The notes: a model not told the origin generated them from the sequence alone. DNA of 64,000 nucleotides from Fimenecus sp045613585 (GCA_045613585.1 JAZLBG010000107.1:1-64000), one strand, 5' to 3'. Counted from the stretch's first letter, positions 1 to 9,069 are shown. Program-made: numbers and translations.

Positions 1-559
1 CCATTGTGCCAGGAGAGCAAAGTGCAGCATTTGATTCGTCTGTATCAATGTGCATTGCGAGAGCAAAGTTAGGATGAACACGAACTATAACATCACCGAA
101 AGTTGTTGTTCTGTCTGCTGATTCTACCTTAACTTCAACAACCTGTTTGTCAACAAGACCATATTTTTCTGCATCGTCTGGAGTCATATGAATATGTCTC
201 TTTGCAACGATAACGCCGTTTTCGATTTCGATTTCACCTTTAGGACCAACGATTTTGCATCCTGGTGTGTTTGCGATGTCGCCTGATTCTCTAACAACTG
301 CAGCTACGCCGATTGAACGAGCGTCAGAAGCAGAAATTTCAACCTGTGTTGCAGGTCTAACAGGACCAAGAATTGACACGCCAGGGAATTGACCTTTAGG
401 GCCGATTACTGCGATTCTTTCTTCACAAGCATATTGACCAGGCTGTGAAAGGTCCTTTTTCTTTGTAAGCTCATAGCCTTCACCAAAAAGGATTTCAAGG
501 TGTTCTTGTGAAATGTGAGCATGTCTAGCGCTTGTTTCAACTAAAACTGTTTTTTCCAT
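1..559 (-). CDS. pduL: PduL-type phosphate acyltransferase, 3' end outside window
   Basis: Moves an acyl group between coenzyme A and phosphate (propionyl- or acetyl-CoA to acyl phosphate), usually feeding an acyl-phosphate kinase to make ATP. Reading leftward from the ATG at 557-559 gives about 186 residues. They contain the two His-rich metal-site motifs of the PduL family, SARHAHIS at residues 10-17 and RHIHMTP at 121-127, and the GPVRPATQVEIS segment between them. The frame is still open at base 1, so roughly the last 25 residues of a ~210-residue enzyme are missing. There is no N-terminal extension before the first His motif and no shell gene in view, so a free cytosolic enzyme is more likely than a microcompartment one. 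An AGAAAGAAG stretch serves as a weak ribosome binding site. Confidence 0.9.
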   Translation of the reverse strand, partial: MEKTVLVETSARHAHISQEHLEILFGEGYELTKKKDLSQPGQYACEERIAVIGPKGQFPGVSILGPVRPATQVEISASDARSIGVAAVVRESGDIANTPGCKIVGPKGEIEIENGVIVAKRHIHMTPDDAEKYGLVDKQVVEVKVESADRTTTFGDVIVRVHPNFALAMHIDTDESNAALCSPGTM

Positions 560-651
560 ATATCATTCTTCTTTCTAAAAATATTTACAAATTTTGCTAT
601 TTATATAATAGACCTTTTTCGTGGATTTGTAAAGTGTAAAAATGGACAACT

Positions 652-1299
652 TTATAATAATTCTTCAAAAGATTTTATGTAATAATCTGCAATTTTGCGA
701 ATTTCATCTTCGTCTTTTGCTGAACTTTTGTCATAAACTCCACAAGTAGCGAAATTTCCTTTTTTTGCACCACGAATTCCCTCAATAATATCTTCAAAAA
801 CAATGCATTCGTCAGGTGCAACACCCATTCGCTCGCTTGCAAGCAAATAAATATCAGGTTCAGTTTTACCAATATTTATTTCGCTTACATAAGCATAGGT
901 AGAAAAGAAATCAAAAATTTTATGTTTTTTAAGTGTATCTTCACAAACTACTTTTTCACTTGCGGTTGCAAATGCCATTTTAATTCCTTTTTCGTGAAGT
1001 AATTTAAGATATTCAAAAACACCATTTTTTAAGTCAACGTTGTTAAGATAACCTTGGGCACAAAGGTCTAACCATTCGTCAATAATTTCTTCAACGCTTT
1101 CTTTGATATTGTATTTTTCTTTCGTATAAACTGCCGCAGCAGGTAAGTGCATATTTTTAATTATATCAACGTATTCTTTTGTTACTTTAAGGTTTCTGCG
1201 AGCAAAAAATTCTTCATCAACATCATGCCATATGTGCATTGAGTCAAGAAGAGTACCATCTAAATCGAAAATTGCTCCCTTGAATTTTGTAATGTCCAT
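652..1299 (-). CDS. HAD-superfamily hydrolase, beta-phosphoglucomutase-like
   Basis: Cytosolic HAD phosphatase or phosphomutase of the beta-PGM subgroup. Motif I is DLDGTLLDS near residue 12, followed by a helical cap, motif II around FATAS, the motif III lysine in GKTEPD, and motif IV FEDIIEG. I chose the ATG at 1297-1299 rather than the upstream in-frame ATG because GGTGAA lies 8 bases before it and it begins right after the stop of the preceding gene. It is the third gene of a leftward group with a Cof-type HAD and an FkbM methyltransferase, spaced by a few bases, so they are probably co-transcribed. The substrate cannot be told from sequence; sugar phosphates are usual for the subgroup. 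Confidence 0.88.
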   Translation of the reverse strand: MDITKFKGAIFDLDGTLLDSMHIWHDVDEEFFARRNLKVTKEYVDIIKNMHLPAAAVYTKEKYNIKESVEEIIDEWLDLCAQGYLNNVDLKNGVFEYLKLLHEKGIKMAFATASEKVVCEDTLKKHKIFDFFSTYAYVSEINIGKTEPDIYLLASERMGVAPDECIVFEDIIEGIRGAKKGNFATCGVYDKSSAKDEDEIRKIADYYIKSFEELL

Positions 1300-1300
1300 T

Positions 1301-2143
1301 TTATTCACCAAATACATATTTGTTTATTGCTTTTGCAACACCATAGTTGTCATTTGAATCAGTTATGAATTTTGCAGTGCTTTTAGCAAGGGTATTGCCA
1401 TTTGCCATAGCAAATGAGTAGTCTGCAAATTCTAACATTGAGCAGTCGTTTTCACTATCACCAAAACACATAATGTTTTCTTTATTAATTCCAAGTGCAT
1501 CTGCTAACCATTTAATTGCAAATCCCTTTGTTGCATTTTTGCCAGTCATTTCAAGATTACCATTTACACCTTTTACAATAGGGAATGAAGATGCAAATGC
1601 AACATTACAAGATTTGTTTACTTTTTCTTCAATTTCAAGTCTTTCTTCACCCGAAAGCGAAAGAATGTTAAGCTTTTCAATACCTTGTCCATTAATATGC
1701 GTTTCAAGAGAAGAAACAGGTTTAATAAAATCTTTAAGCAAATCATGAATATGAGGTGAAACATGCTCTGTATCAAACATAGCATAACTCTCATTATTCA
1801 TATAGCAATCACCATTGAAATAGATTTCATAAATAAGGTTATAATTTTTGAGAATATTAAAAATCTCAATAGATTGTGAGTTGCTCATAAGTGTTGAGCA
1901 TACAACCTTGCCACTGTGCAAATCATAAGTAATAGCACCATTTGAAGTTATAAGATAATCTAAAAAGGGGAGTTGTTCTACAAGATAATCTGTAAGGATT
2001 TTTGTTCTTCCGCTTGCAATTGCAACTTTTATGCCCATTTCGTGAGCCTTTTTAAATGCTTCAATATTTTCTTTTGGAATTGTAATATGGTTACTGTTCA
2101 GAAAAGTACCATCAAGGTCAGTAACAATAAGTTTAATAGCCAT
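1301..2143 (-). CDS. Cof-type HAD-IIB hydrolase
   Basis: Sugar- or flavin-phosphate phosphatase of the Cof/HAD-IIB family, about 280 residues, a normal length. Motif I is TDLDGTFLNS near residue 8, motif II is ASGRT, and the C-terminal motif IV reads FGDSENDCSML, where the aspartates hold Mg2+. The large alpha/beta cap lies between about residues 85 and 190. A clear GGTGA ribosome site precedes the ATG. The stop is separated from the next HAD gene by one base, which indicates an operon and translational coupling. Several Cof paralogues are normal in Firmicutes and the substrate is not predictable here. Confidence 0.9.
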   Translation of the reverse strand: MAIKLIVTDLDGTFLNSNHITIPKENIEAFKKAHEMGIKVAIASGRTKILTDYLVEQLPFLDYLITSNGAITYDLHSGKVVCSTLMSNSQSIEIFNILKNYNLIYEIYFNGDCYMNNESYAMFDTEHVSPHIHDLLKDFIKPVSSLETHINGQGIEKLNILSLSGEERLEIEEKVNKSCNVAFASSFPIVKGVNGNLEMTGKNATKGFAIKWLADALGINKENIMCFGDSENDCSMLEFADYSFAMANGNTLAKSTAKFITDSNDNYGVAKAINKYVFGE

Positions 2144-2150
2144 AATTCAC

Positions 2151-3203
2151 CTATATACAATAAATATTTGTGTCCCAGAATGAGATATGTTTGTGATGCC
2201 TGAGATAAATTTTATAGTCATCATTCATTTCATTAATACGATTTACAAGTGCAAAAATATCTTCACTTTTGTGATAAACTGCCATACACAACTTTGGTCG
2301 ATTTGCAAGTGTTAGGCTTGCTCCATTAAGCATTTCCTTTTCTGCACCTTCAATATCAATGTTTATGTATGAAAAATCACCATACTTTTCAGTAATATAA
2401 TCAAGACAAATTGCACTTTTTTCTTCACCTTGCGATTTTGCCGATGCCCCACGACCTTTGTTGCCATCAAATGCAAGAGTACAGTTGTGGGACCATATAG
2501 CGTTGTTAAGTGTTATGCAGTTTTCAAAATTTTCACAGTTTAGTTGTAACTTTTTGAATGTGCGTGTATCAGGTTCAACTGCTAAAATCTTTTTATAGGA
2601 TTTCGCATGATGCAAAAACTCTTCAATCGTATCGCCACGATACGCCCCAAGGTCAAGAAAACTTTCGCTTTCACCTAAGTTAAGAATTGTAAATGCCTCG
2701 TTTTTGTCTGTTTCACAATCAAAACAATAATTCAAATCACCAGTAATCTGAAATCTGATTATATTTTCAAATACTTTTTTTGACCAGTCATCTGCAAGGC
2801 AAGAGTATGCTGCTTCAATTTTATCAAGATTATTTTTAAGAAACTCTTTATTGAAAATTTCACTTTCATAAACAGGTACAGATGGCATAATTACTCTATG
2901 TCGTTTTGAAAGATTTTTAATGTTTTCAATAACTTCAGGCAGTGGACTTGCAAAAGCTAGCGCAATTACGAAATCATCAATTTCATTTTCAAGTTGAGAT
3001 ATACTCTTTACTTCAAATCCGTGAAAAGTACGTTTTCTGACAAATCCGTCACTGGCAACTACAGCAGAAACAGTAATATCTAAACGTGCAAATTCTTCAA
3101 AAACGCTATCTGCACCATTACCTGTGCCATAAACTGCAATAGGTAGGGGAGTGTTTTTTAAAAATTCCCAACTAGATTCAATTGTTAATAAATCTTTAAA
3201 CAT
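2151..3203 (-). CDS. FkbM-family SAM-dependent methyltransferase with N-terminal Rossmann-like domain
   Basis: Predicted small-molecule or glycan O-methyltransferase, 350 residues. The C-terminal half (about 165-350) has FkbM features: the SAM-binding loop FLDLGAYRGDT, the acidic AVEPD at the end of strand 2, and IDIEGAEKEML with the conserved YH near the C terminus. Residues 1-120 form a separate Rossmann-like unit (AVYGTGNGADSV and later FASPLPEVI), an arrangement seen in FkbM proteins of glycan and surface-polymer clusters. It starts the leftward group with the two HAD genes, so a link to phosphorylated sugars is possible but is inference. Acceptor unknown. Confidence 0.82.
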   Translation of the reverse strand: MFKDLLTIESSWEFLKNTPLPIAVYGTGNGADSVFEEFARLDITVSAVVASDGFVRKRTFHGFEVKSISQLENEIDDFVIALAFASPLPEVIENIKNLSKRHRVIMPSVPVYESEIFNKEFLKNNLDKIEAAYSCLADDWSKKVFENIIRFQITGDLNYCFDCETDKNEAFTILNLGESESFLDLGAYRGDTIEEFLHHAKSYKKILAVEPDTRTFKKLQLNCENFENCITLNNAIWSHNCTLAFDGNKGRGASAKSQGEEKSAICLDYITEKYGDFSYINIDIEGAEKEMLNGASLTLANRPKLCMAVYHKSEDIFALVNRINEMNDDYKIYLRHHKHISFWDTNIYCI

Positions 3204-3256
3204 AACACCACCACCCTTTAAAACTTTCTATATAATATCACAATTCAACAAAAAAT

Positions 3257-3290
3257 AAAAGCACTTGCTATAAAATAACAAGTGCTTTTT
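3257..3290 (-). terminator. bidirectional rho-independent terminator after the APC permease
   Basis: Eleven-base perfect stem, AAAAGCACTTG (3257-3267) against CAAGTGCTTTT (3279-3289), with runs of T on both strands. It separates the permease from the FkbM/HAD group. A close sequence relative follows the tRNA-Trp gene at 16372-16404. Confidence 0.8.
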
Positions 3291-3307
3291 GTATTTAAGC
3301 GTATATC

Positions 3308-4759
3308 TTATTCTGCCTTTTTCTTTGGATTCATAACAAGAGCGCCAATAGCCATGATTACTGCGAATACGATAATGTAGAAAAGAACTGGGCAAGAGAA
3401 ACCTGCACCTGCTTCTTTAGCATCGATATATGGTGTGTAACCATGTGAGTAAAGAGCAGCAACTACCATGAAGCCTGAACCTGCAATACCGAGTGCAGGA
3501 AGAACAAATCTCTTAACTGCTGGAAGTGTCTTTTCTTTAATCATGAACTTAATGAACATTGGAATGTAAAGAGCATAGATTGTGATAATTGGAAGCTCTG
3601 AAGAGTCAAAGCTGAATTTACCAAACCAAGGTGTAGCAGTAAGGTTTGCACCATAGAAGTAAACAAGCCATGCAGCAACGATTACAAGACCGATAATACA
3701 TGAGTTTGAAGGCATACCTGATGCTGGGTCAATCTGTTTCATAAGGTCAACTTTAGGACCCATGTTACGAACTGAAAGTGAGTACATACCACGGATTGTA
3801 CCAATAAGAAGACCATTAAGAGTACCAAGACATGAAATTGAAACAAAAAGGTTAAGAATGTTACCAAGAACATTGCCGAATACTGTTGTGAAAGCAGATG
3901 CTGTACCTTGTTCCATAAGAGTCTGAACAGGAGCACCACCAGCAACACCAATGTAGTAGAAGAGGTAAATTGCGATAATGATGATACCGCCTAAGATAAG
4001 AGCGATAGGAAGATTCTTTTTAGAATCTTTAATTTCTGAGTTGATTGATGTAGCAAGAATCCAACCTTCATAAGCGAAAGCAGTAGCAACAACAGCACCG
4101 AAAAGAGGTGACATATCGCCAGCACTTGTAGCAAAGTTAGAAGAAAGGATTGATGTTGGCTCACCAGCAAAGTTGTGTGTAAGACCATAGATTGTACCAA
4201 CAATTGCCATCAAAAGAAGTGGAATAAACTTGATAAATGTAGCACTAATCTGAAGTTTACCAGCAAGTTTTGATGAAAGTGTGTTAACTGCGAATACGCA
4301 AATAAGAATGAAACCAGCAAGAAGGAATGTTTCAGAACTACTTACAGGAGCAAATCCAGGGTCTGTAGATGTAAGAGCCAAATCAGGATTTACTGAAGTC
4401 ATAAATACAAGGAAGTATCTTGCTGTAAGCCATGCAAGAACAGATGTCATTGCAGGCATGTAAATTGTTGTAGCAAACCAACCCATCATATAACCATATT
4501 TAGGACCAATTGTAGCTTCGGCATAGTCAACAAGACCATTAACCTTTTCATAACGCTGAGCCATAACGCAGAATGCGAGAACGCAGCAAATCATGATTAC
4601 ACCACCGATAATCCAAGCAAGAATGCCAAGAGGCATATCACCATTTGTTTTTTGAAGAATTGCTTGTGCTTTGAAGAAAACACCGGAACCAACAACAGTA
4701 CCTACAACCATGCAGATAGCCATTAAAAGTCCGTATTGTTTCTTGAGACCATTTTCCAT
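3308..4759 (-). CDS. APC-superfamily amino acid permease
   Basis: Integral membrane amino-acid transporter or exchanger of the APC superfamily, about 483 residues with roughly 12 predicted helices. The first helix carries the substrate-site glycine motif GTVVGSGVFF, and helix 6 follows FAYEGWILATS, as in SteT/LAT-type exchangers of Firmicutes. The ATG at 4757-4759 was chosen because AAAGGATGG lies just before it; the ATG three codons upstream overlaps that ribosome site. A sigma-A promoter sits 33-61 bases upstream and a strong hairpin follows the gene, so it is monocistronic. Substrate specificity cannot be assigned from sequence. Confidence 0.88.
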   Translation of the reverse strand: MENGLKKQYGLLMAICMVVGTVVGSGVFFKAQAILQKTNGDMPLGILAWIIGGVIMICCVLAFCVMAQRYEKVNGLVDYAEATIGPKYGYMMGWFATTIYMPAMTSVLAWLTARYFLVFMTSVNPDLALTSTDPGFAPVSSSETFLLAGFILICVFAVNTLSSKLAGKLQISATFIKFIPLLLMAIVGTIYGLTHNFAGEPTSILSSNFATSAGDMSPLFGAVVATAFAYEGWILATSINSEIKDSKKNLPIALILGGIIIIAIYLFYYIGVAGGAPVQTLMEQGTASAFTTVFGNVLGNILNLFVSISCLGTLNGLLIGTIRGMYSLSVRNMGPKVDLMKQIDPASGMPSNSCIIGLVIVAAWLVYFYGANLTATPWFGKFSFDSSELPIITIYALYIPMFIKFMIKEKTLPAVKRFVLPALGIAGSGFMVVAALYSHGYTPYIDAKEAGAGFSCPVLFYIIVFAVIMAIGALVMNPKKKAE

Positions 4760-4791
4760 AAAAACCATCCTTTAATAAAAAATTTTATGCT

Positions 4792-4820
4792 ATTATACAA
4801 CATATTTTTGCAAATGTAAA
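4792..4820 (-). promoter_or_regulatory. sigma-A promoter of the permease gene
   Basis: On the minus strand, -35 TTTACA (4815-4820), 17-base spacer, -10 TATAAT (4792-4797), placed about 35 bases before the start codon. Confidence 0.7.
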
Positions 4821-4967
4821 CACTTTTTCGAAAAAATATTTTAGCAAATTAAAGCGTTAACACGATAAATTAGAAAAAGATGGAATATTAGGATGAAAAA
4901 TAGATAAAAGTGTTTGAAAAAAAGCCAAATTTATAGAATGAATAATATTTCTTTATCAATGCTTTAC

Positions 4968-5618
4968 TCAGCTTATTAGTTTCTTTCTCATTTGTGAAAG
5001 TATGATTTTTTCACGACGCGAAACCTGAACTTGAGAAATTCCAAGAATTTGCGCAGTTTTTGATTGTGTCAGCTCATCATAAAATCTAAGTTTTATAATG
5101 GCTTTATCATTTTCAGAAAGTTCATTAATGATTTTATTAATTGTAAGACGATTATCAATGGGGGTGTATTCATCTTCGCCAGGAATTTCAATTTGTTTTT
5201 CGTTTTCATCTTCACTTGTAAGTGAAATTATAGGCTGCGAAATACAAAAGAGTTGTGCGGTTTCCTCAATGCTCATATTCATTTTTTCACTTAGTTCTGA
5301 AATGGTAGGCTCTACACCATTTTCTTTTTTGAACTGTTCTATTGCTAATGATAAAATACGAGTTTTTTCTTTTAACGAACGGCTAACTTTGATAGCACCA
5401 CCATCTCTAAAAATTCGTCGTATCTCACCTAAAATAGATGGGACAGCATATGTTGAAAAGGCAAAACCAAGACTTTCGTCAAATCGGTCAACAGCTTTAA
5501 TAAGACCAATACATCCTGCCGAGTATAAATCTTCGTAATCAACACCTTTGCCCATAAATCGTGAGGCGCAGCTGCCCACAAGACCAAGATTATTAAGTAT
5601 TATTTCATCTCTTGTCAT
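4968..5618 (-). CDS. sigF: forespore RNA polymerase sigma factor SigF
   Basis: First compartment-specific sporulation sigma factor, active in the forespore after release from SpoIIAB. Region 2 (DLYSAGCIGLIKAVDRFD, then TYAVPSILGEIRRIFRD) and region 4 with an HTH (LTQSKTAQILGISQVQVSRRE) are intact; length is about 216 residues. I place the start at 5616-5618, where the ATG overlaps the spoIIAB stop as ATGA; an in-frame ATG nine codons earlier has no ribosome site. It is the last gene of spoIIAA-spoIIAB-sigF, whose order matches the Bacillus/Clostridium spoIIA operon. This is strong evidence for an endospore former. No spoVA genes follow. Confidence 0.93.
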   Translation of the reverse strand: MTRDEIILNNLGLVGSCASRFMGKGVDYEDLYSAGCIGLIKAVDRFDESLGFAFSTYAVPSILGEIRRIFRDGGAIKVSRSLKEKTRILSLAIEQFKKENGVEPTISELSEKMNMSIEETAQLFCISQPIISLTSEDENEKQIEIPGEDEYTPIDNRLTINKIINELSENDKAIIKLRFYDELTQSKTAQILGISQVQVSRREKIILSQMRKKLIS

Positions 5619-6046
5619 TTTCTGCGTCCGTGAATTTTTTTGCAAAGTGTAACAGTAGTGCCAACGCCTATTTTTGAACGAACTAAAAGCTTGTCCGTAA
5701 AACTTTCCATAACTGAAAATCCAAGTCCTGCACGGTCCCCACCTAGCGTGGTGAAAAGAGGTTCACGAGCTTTTTTTATGTCACTTATTCCGCAACCTTT
5801 ATCGCGAATTGTAATAATAACCCTACCATTGTCATCGATTTTTACTATTATGTAGATTTTTCCTACCTCGTTTTTATAGCCGTGCACAATACAATTTGTA
5901 ACTGCTTCACTTACAGCGGTTTTGATGTCGTTGATTTCTTCAAGAGTAGGGTCAAGTTGAGCGGTAAATGCCGCAACCGTTGCTCTTGAAAAACTTTCAT
6001 TTACTGAACGACTGTCAACAGTCATTCTAAATTCATTTATAATCAC
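5615..6046 (-). CDS. spoIIAB: anti-sigma F factor and SpoIIAA kinase SpoIIAB
   Basis: Binds and inhibits SigF, and phosphorylates SpoIIAA with ATP. The 143-residue protein is a GHKL ATPase: N box EAVTNCIVHGY, G1 box RDKGCGI, G2 region GLGFSVMESF. Its length is that of the family. It is translationally coupled to sigF by a four-base ATGA overlap and starts one base after the spoIIAA stop, which keeps the partner proteins close to stoichiometric. Confidence 0.95.
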   Translation of the reverse strand: MIINEFRMTVDSRSVNESFSRATVAAFTAQLDPTLEEINDIKTAVSEAVTNCIVHGYKNEVGKIYIIVKIDDNGRVIITIRDKGCGISDIKKAREPLFTTLGGDRAGLGFSVMESFTDKLLVRSKIGVGTTVTLCKKIHGRRK

Positions 6047-6047
6047 A

Positions 6048-6365
6048 TTATTTTCCTCCTTTTTTTATTGACGCTATTCTGTCAAGACCCGCAAGGCGCA
6101 TAACCTTATACGCATTATTTGAAAGTCCCATAACTTCAAGTGTTCCATTAAATTCAGATAGCAACTTGTATCTGCCCATTACAAGCCCAATACCGGAACT
6201 GTCCATAAAAGTTACATCAGTAAAATCAAGGATTGTGTTTTTAGGACGGCAATTCTCAATTCTGTCATCAATTTCAAGACGGATGGGCAATGTGGTATGA
6301 TGGTCAATTTCACCATTTAAATGGCAATGTAAAGTTTCGCCGTCAAATTGGATTTTTACACTCAT
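6048..6365 (-). CDS. spoIIAA: anti-sigma F factor antagonist SpoIIAA
   Basis: STAS-domain anti-anti-sigma factor that, when dephosphorylated, displaces SigF from SpoIIAB. It has 105 residues with the phosphorylatable serine in VTFMDSSGIGLV near residue 57. AAAGGAGAAAT precedes the ATG. First gene of the operon. In Bacillus this operon is read by sigma H with Spo0A; I could not find a convincing sigma H box in the 150 bases upstream, so its regulation here is left open. Confidence 0.95.
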   Translation of the reverse strand: MSVKIQFDGETLHCHLNGEIDHHTTLPIRLEIDDRIENCRPKNTILDFTDVTFMDSSGIGLVMGRYKLLSEFNGTLEVMGLSNNAYKVMRLAGLDRIASIKKGGK

Positions 6366-6453
6366 ACTTATTTCTCCTTTTTTGATTTAATTGTAAACTA
6401 TAAAAGTTGAAAAAAATGTCAAATTATATAAATTATTTTATATTTCAAAAATG

Positions 6454-6482
6454 TTGACAAAATGACACATTTGTGTTAAAAT
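6454..6482 (+). promoter_or_regulatory. consensus sigma-A promoter for the DUF6514-like gene
   Basis: -35 TTGACA (6454-6459), exactly 17 bases, -10 TAAAAT (6477-6482). It lies 32 bases before the start codon of the small gene and diverges from the spoIIA operon. Confidence 0.8.
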
Positions 6483-6513
6483 TGCTACAAAACAATACGG
6501 ATGGGCGGTAAAA

Positions 6514-6732
6514 ATGGAATATCAATTGTTTAAACATGTTACAAAAATTGAAGAAACAGAAGTTGATACATACGGAATCGTACTTTTCACAAATGAAACT
6601 GAAACATTGAGAATGTATGATGTTTCAACTGACTATAATTCAATTTCTAATTTTGTTGAATCAATAAATGCAAGTCACCTTGACCCGTTTCAATTGGGAC
6701 AAGCACTTGAAAAATATTTAAATGAATATTAA
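6514..6732 (+). CDS. small DUF6514-like protein
   Basis: Small soluble protein of 72 residues, function unknown. The pattern VDTYGI, then DVSTDYNSISNFVESIN, then LDPFQLGQALEKYL resembles the DUF6514 family of Clostridia, which I recall from memory and cannot check here. A near-perfect promoter is followed by GGGCGGT before the ATG, and a strong terminator follows, so it is an expressed single-gene unit, divergent from spoIIA. No signal peptide or membrane segment. Confidence 0.75.
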   Translation: MEYQLFKHVTKIEETEVDTYGIVLFTNETETLRMYDVSTDYNSISNFVESINASHLDPFQLGQALEKYLNEY

Positions 6733-6774
6733 AGCGAATGGTGATGTCGGTTAGACGTCACCATTTGCTTTTTG
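6731..6774 (+). terminator. terminator of the DUF6514-like gene
   Basis: Long stem 6731-6748 against 6754-6770 with one mismatch, five-base loop, then T-rich sequence; it begins within the stop codon. Confidence 0.85.
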
Positions 6775-6805
6775 TTATTATTTTAACAAAACATGGTTTA
6801 ATTCC

Positions 6806-6864
6806 TTGACATAAACTGCTAATTTTTATATACTTATTATGTATGAATAATACCTTATAAGGTA
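6806..6864 (+). promoter_or_regulatory. promoter plus palindromic operator of the OYE-type gene
   Basis: -35 TTGACA (6806-6811), 17-base spacer, -10 TATACT (6829-6834). A perfect 14-bp palindrome TACCTTATAAGGTA (6851-6864) lies just downstream of the expected transcription start, a classic repressor position. The regulator is unknown; none is encoded next to it. Confidence 0.7.
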
Positions 6865-6888
6865 AATGAAAAAAGGAAGTGTTTTTTG

Positions 6889-8952
6889 ATGGACCAGAAG
6901 TATGAAGCATTGTTTACTCCTTGGAAAATCGGCAACGTTGAAATCAAAAACCGTATTGTAATGTGCCCAATGGGTGGTACATCACTTTTTGGTTGGTTTG
7001 AGCTTGGTGGTTGCCATTTTGATAAGGAAGCAGCAAAACTCTTTATTGAAAGAGCAAACAACAATGTTGGTCTTATTATCCCTGGTATTGCGCCTCTTCG
7101 CGATACATTCTGGGGTAAATGGCTTTGGCAAAATCCAAAGATGTTTGAAGAACTTAAAGAGTTTATGGACGAAATCCATAAAACAGGTGCAAAGCTTTTC
7201 ATTCAGCTTACAGCTGGTATGGGCAGAAGCTGGGCTATTACAGAATTAGTTGCACCTCTTCACAGAAATAAATTTACTCGTGCTCTTATCAAGCCTGTTC
7301 TTGATACAAATCACGAATTAGCAGCTCCTAGCCCACAGCCAAATCGTTGGGCACACGATATTATCTGTCCTGAAATGACAAAGGAACAGATTCACGAAAT
7401 TATTGAAGCATTTGCTAAAACTGCAAAGCTTTGCCGTGACGCAGGTGTTGACGGTGTTGAAGTTCACGCTGTTCACGAAGGTTATCTTCTTGACCAGTTC
7501 GCTATTGAATTCTTCAACAAGCGTACAGACGAATATGGCGGAAGCTTTGAAAACAGATATCGTTTTGCAGTTGAAGTTGTTAAGGCAATTAAAGAGTCTT
7601 GTGGTAATGACTATCCTGTTTCTCTTCGTTATTCAGCAGTTTCAAAAATGAAAGGCTTCTGTGAAGGTGCAATGCCTGGCGAAGACTATAAAGAAGTTGG
7701 CCGTGATATGGAAGAATCTGAAAAGGCTGCTAAATACCTTCAGGATGCAGGCTATGATATGCTTAATGCTGATAATGGTACATATGACTCTTGGTATTGG
7801 TGTCACCCACCAATGTATATGCCACAGAACTGTAACCTTGAAGAAGTAGCACATATCAAGAAGTTCGTTGATATTCCTGTTGTTTGTGCAGGTAGAATGG
7901 AACCTGATGCAGGTGCAAAAGCTGTTGCAGAAGGTAAAATCGACGGTGTTGGTGTTGCTCGTCAGTTCCTTACAGACCCTGAATGGATTACAAAGATTAT
8001 TGAAGACAGAATTGAAGAAATTAAGCCATGTATCTGCTGCCACGCAGGTTGCTTTAACTTCTCATCATCAAAGGGTCACGCTAATACACAAGACCTTATA
8101 GATACAATGGGACTTTCCCGTTGTGCTCTTAACCCTAAGACAATGCAGTCAAAGAAATATAATATCAAACCTGCTAAGAAACTCAAGAAAATTGCTGTTA
8201 TCGGTGGCGGTATCGGTGGTATGGAAGCTGCTATGGTTTGTGCACAGCGTGGTCATAAAGTTGACCTTTATGAAAAGAGCGATAAGCTCGGTGGTGTATT
8301 TATTGCCGCTGCTGCTCCTTCATACAAGGAAAAAGACCGTGACCTTATTGCATGGTATAATCGTGAAATCACACGTTATGATGCAATCACAGTTCATATG
8401 AATACAGAAGTTAAAGATATCGCAACACTTGATGCTGATGAAGTTATCGTTGCAACTGGTGCAGTTGCTAACAAGATTCCTGTTAAGGGTGCTGAAAAGG
8501 CTATTGAAGCTGTTGATTTCCTTCTTGATAATTCACTTGCAGGTGACAAGGTTGTAGTTGTTGGTGGTGGTCTTACAGGCTGTGAAATCGCTTATGAACT
8601 TTATCTTCAGGGCAAAAAACCAGTAATTGTTGAAATGCAGGATGACCTTATTACAACTCCTGGTGTTGCTCTTGCTAACACAAGTTATCTTCGTGATTTC
8701 TTTAAGACAAATAATGTTCCTGTTTATCTTGAAAGCAGAACAACAGAAATCCGTGACAATGGTGTTACAATCGCAACTAAAGACGGACAGACAATCGATG
8801 TCCCTGCTGATACAGTTATTCTTTCAGTTGGTTACAAGCCAGCTCCACTTGCAGAAAAGAGCAAGAAAGTTCATGTAATCGGTGATGCTAATAAAGTTGG
8901 CAATCTCCGTACAGTTATCTGGGGCGCTTGGGACGTTGCAATGAAATTATAA
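6889..8952 (+). CDS. Old Yellow Enzyme-type NADH:flavin oxidoreductase with Fe-S cluster and FAD/NAD module
   Basis: Multidomain ene-reductase of the 2,4-dienoyl-CoA reductase / BaiCD-BaiH group, 687 residues. An FMN TIM barrel spans about 1-370 (LFTPWKIGNVEIKNRIVMCP; HAVHEGYLLDQF). Next come the cysteines of a [4Fe-4S] site (CICCHAGC and a later RCALNP), then two dinucleotide folds, AVIGGGIGGMEAA near 430 and VVVGGGLTGCEIA near 560, for FAD and NAD(P)H. Electrons would pass NADH-FAD-Fe/S-FMN to a C=C bond. The ATG at 6889 is preferred over the TTG just before it because AGGAAG is well placed. The substrate (enoates, steroid-like or aromatic) cannot be read from sequence. Confidence 0.9.
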   Translation: MDQKYEALFTPWKIGNVEIKNRIVMCPMGGTSLFGWFELGGCHFDKEAAKLFIERANNNVGLIIPGIAPLRDTFWGKWLWQNPKMFEELKEFMDEIHKTGAKLFIQLTAGMGRSWAITELVAPLHRNKFTRALIKPVLDTNHELAAPSPQPNRWAHDIICPEMTKEQIHEIIEAFAKTAKLCRDAGVDGVEVHAVHEGYLLDQFAIEFFNKRTDEYGGSFENRYRFAVEVVKAIKESCGNDYPVSLRYSAVSKMKGFCEGAMPGEDYKEVGRDMEESEKAAKYLQDAGYDMLNADNGTYDSWYWCHPPMYMPQNCNLEEVAHIKKFVDIPVVCAGRMEPDAGAKAVAEGKIDGVGVARQFLTDPEWITKIIEDRIEEIKPCICCHAGCFNFSSSKGHANTQDLIDTMGLSRCALNPKTMQSKKYNIKPAKKLKKIAVIGGGIGGMEAAMVCAQRGHKVDLYEKSDKLGGVFIAAAAPSYKEKDRDLIAWYNREITRYDAITVHMNTEVKDIATLDADEVIVATGAVANKIPVKGAEKAIEAVDFLLDNSLAGDKVVVVGGGLTGCEIAYELYLQGKKPVIVEMQDDLITTPGVALANTSYLRDFFKTNNVPVYLESRTTEIRDNGVTIATKDGQTIDVPADTVILSVGYKPAPLAEKSKKVHVIGDANKVGNLRTVIWGAWDVAMKL

Positions 8953-8968
8953 TTCAAAACATTACAAA

Positions 8969-9009
8969 AAAACTCTCCACAGTAGATAATCTGCTGTGGA
9001 GATGTTTTT
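8969..9009 (+). terminator. terminator of the OYE-type gene
   Basis: Stem TCTCCACAG (8974-8982) against CTGTGGAGA (8994-9002), followed by T-rich sequence. Confidence 0.75.
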
Positions 9010-9069
9010 ATTTAGAAGATGTTGATAAATTTGAGTTTGTAGGGCTCTTTTATATGATGTTGTTTTGCC

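Noticed and set aside
6366..6453. Sigma H promoter before spoIIAA
   Set aside because: Expected from Bacillus, but no box of the right shape and spacing could be found, so none is annotated.
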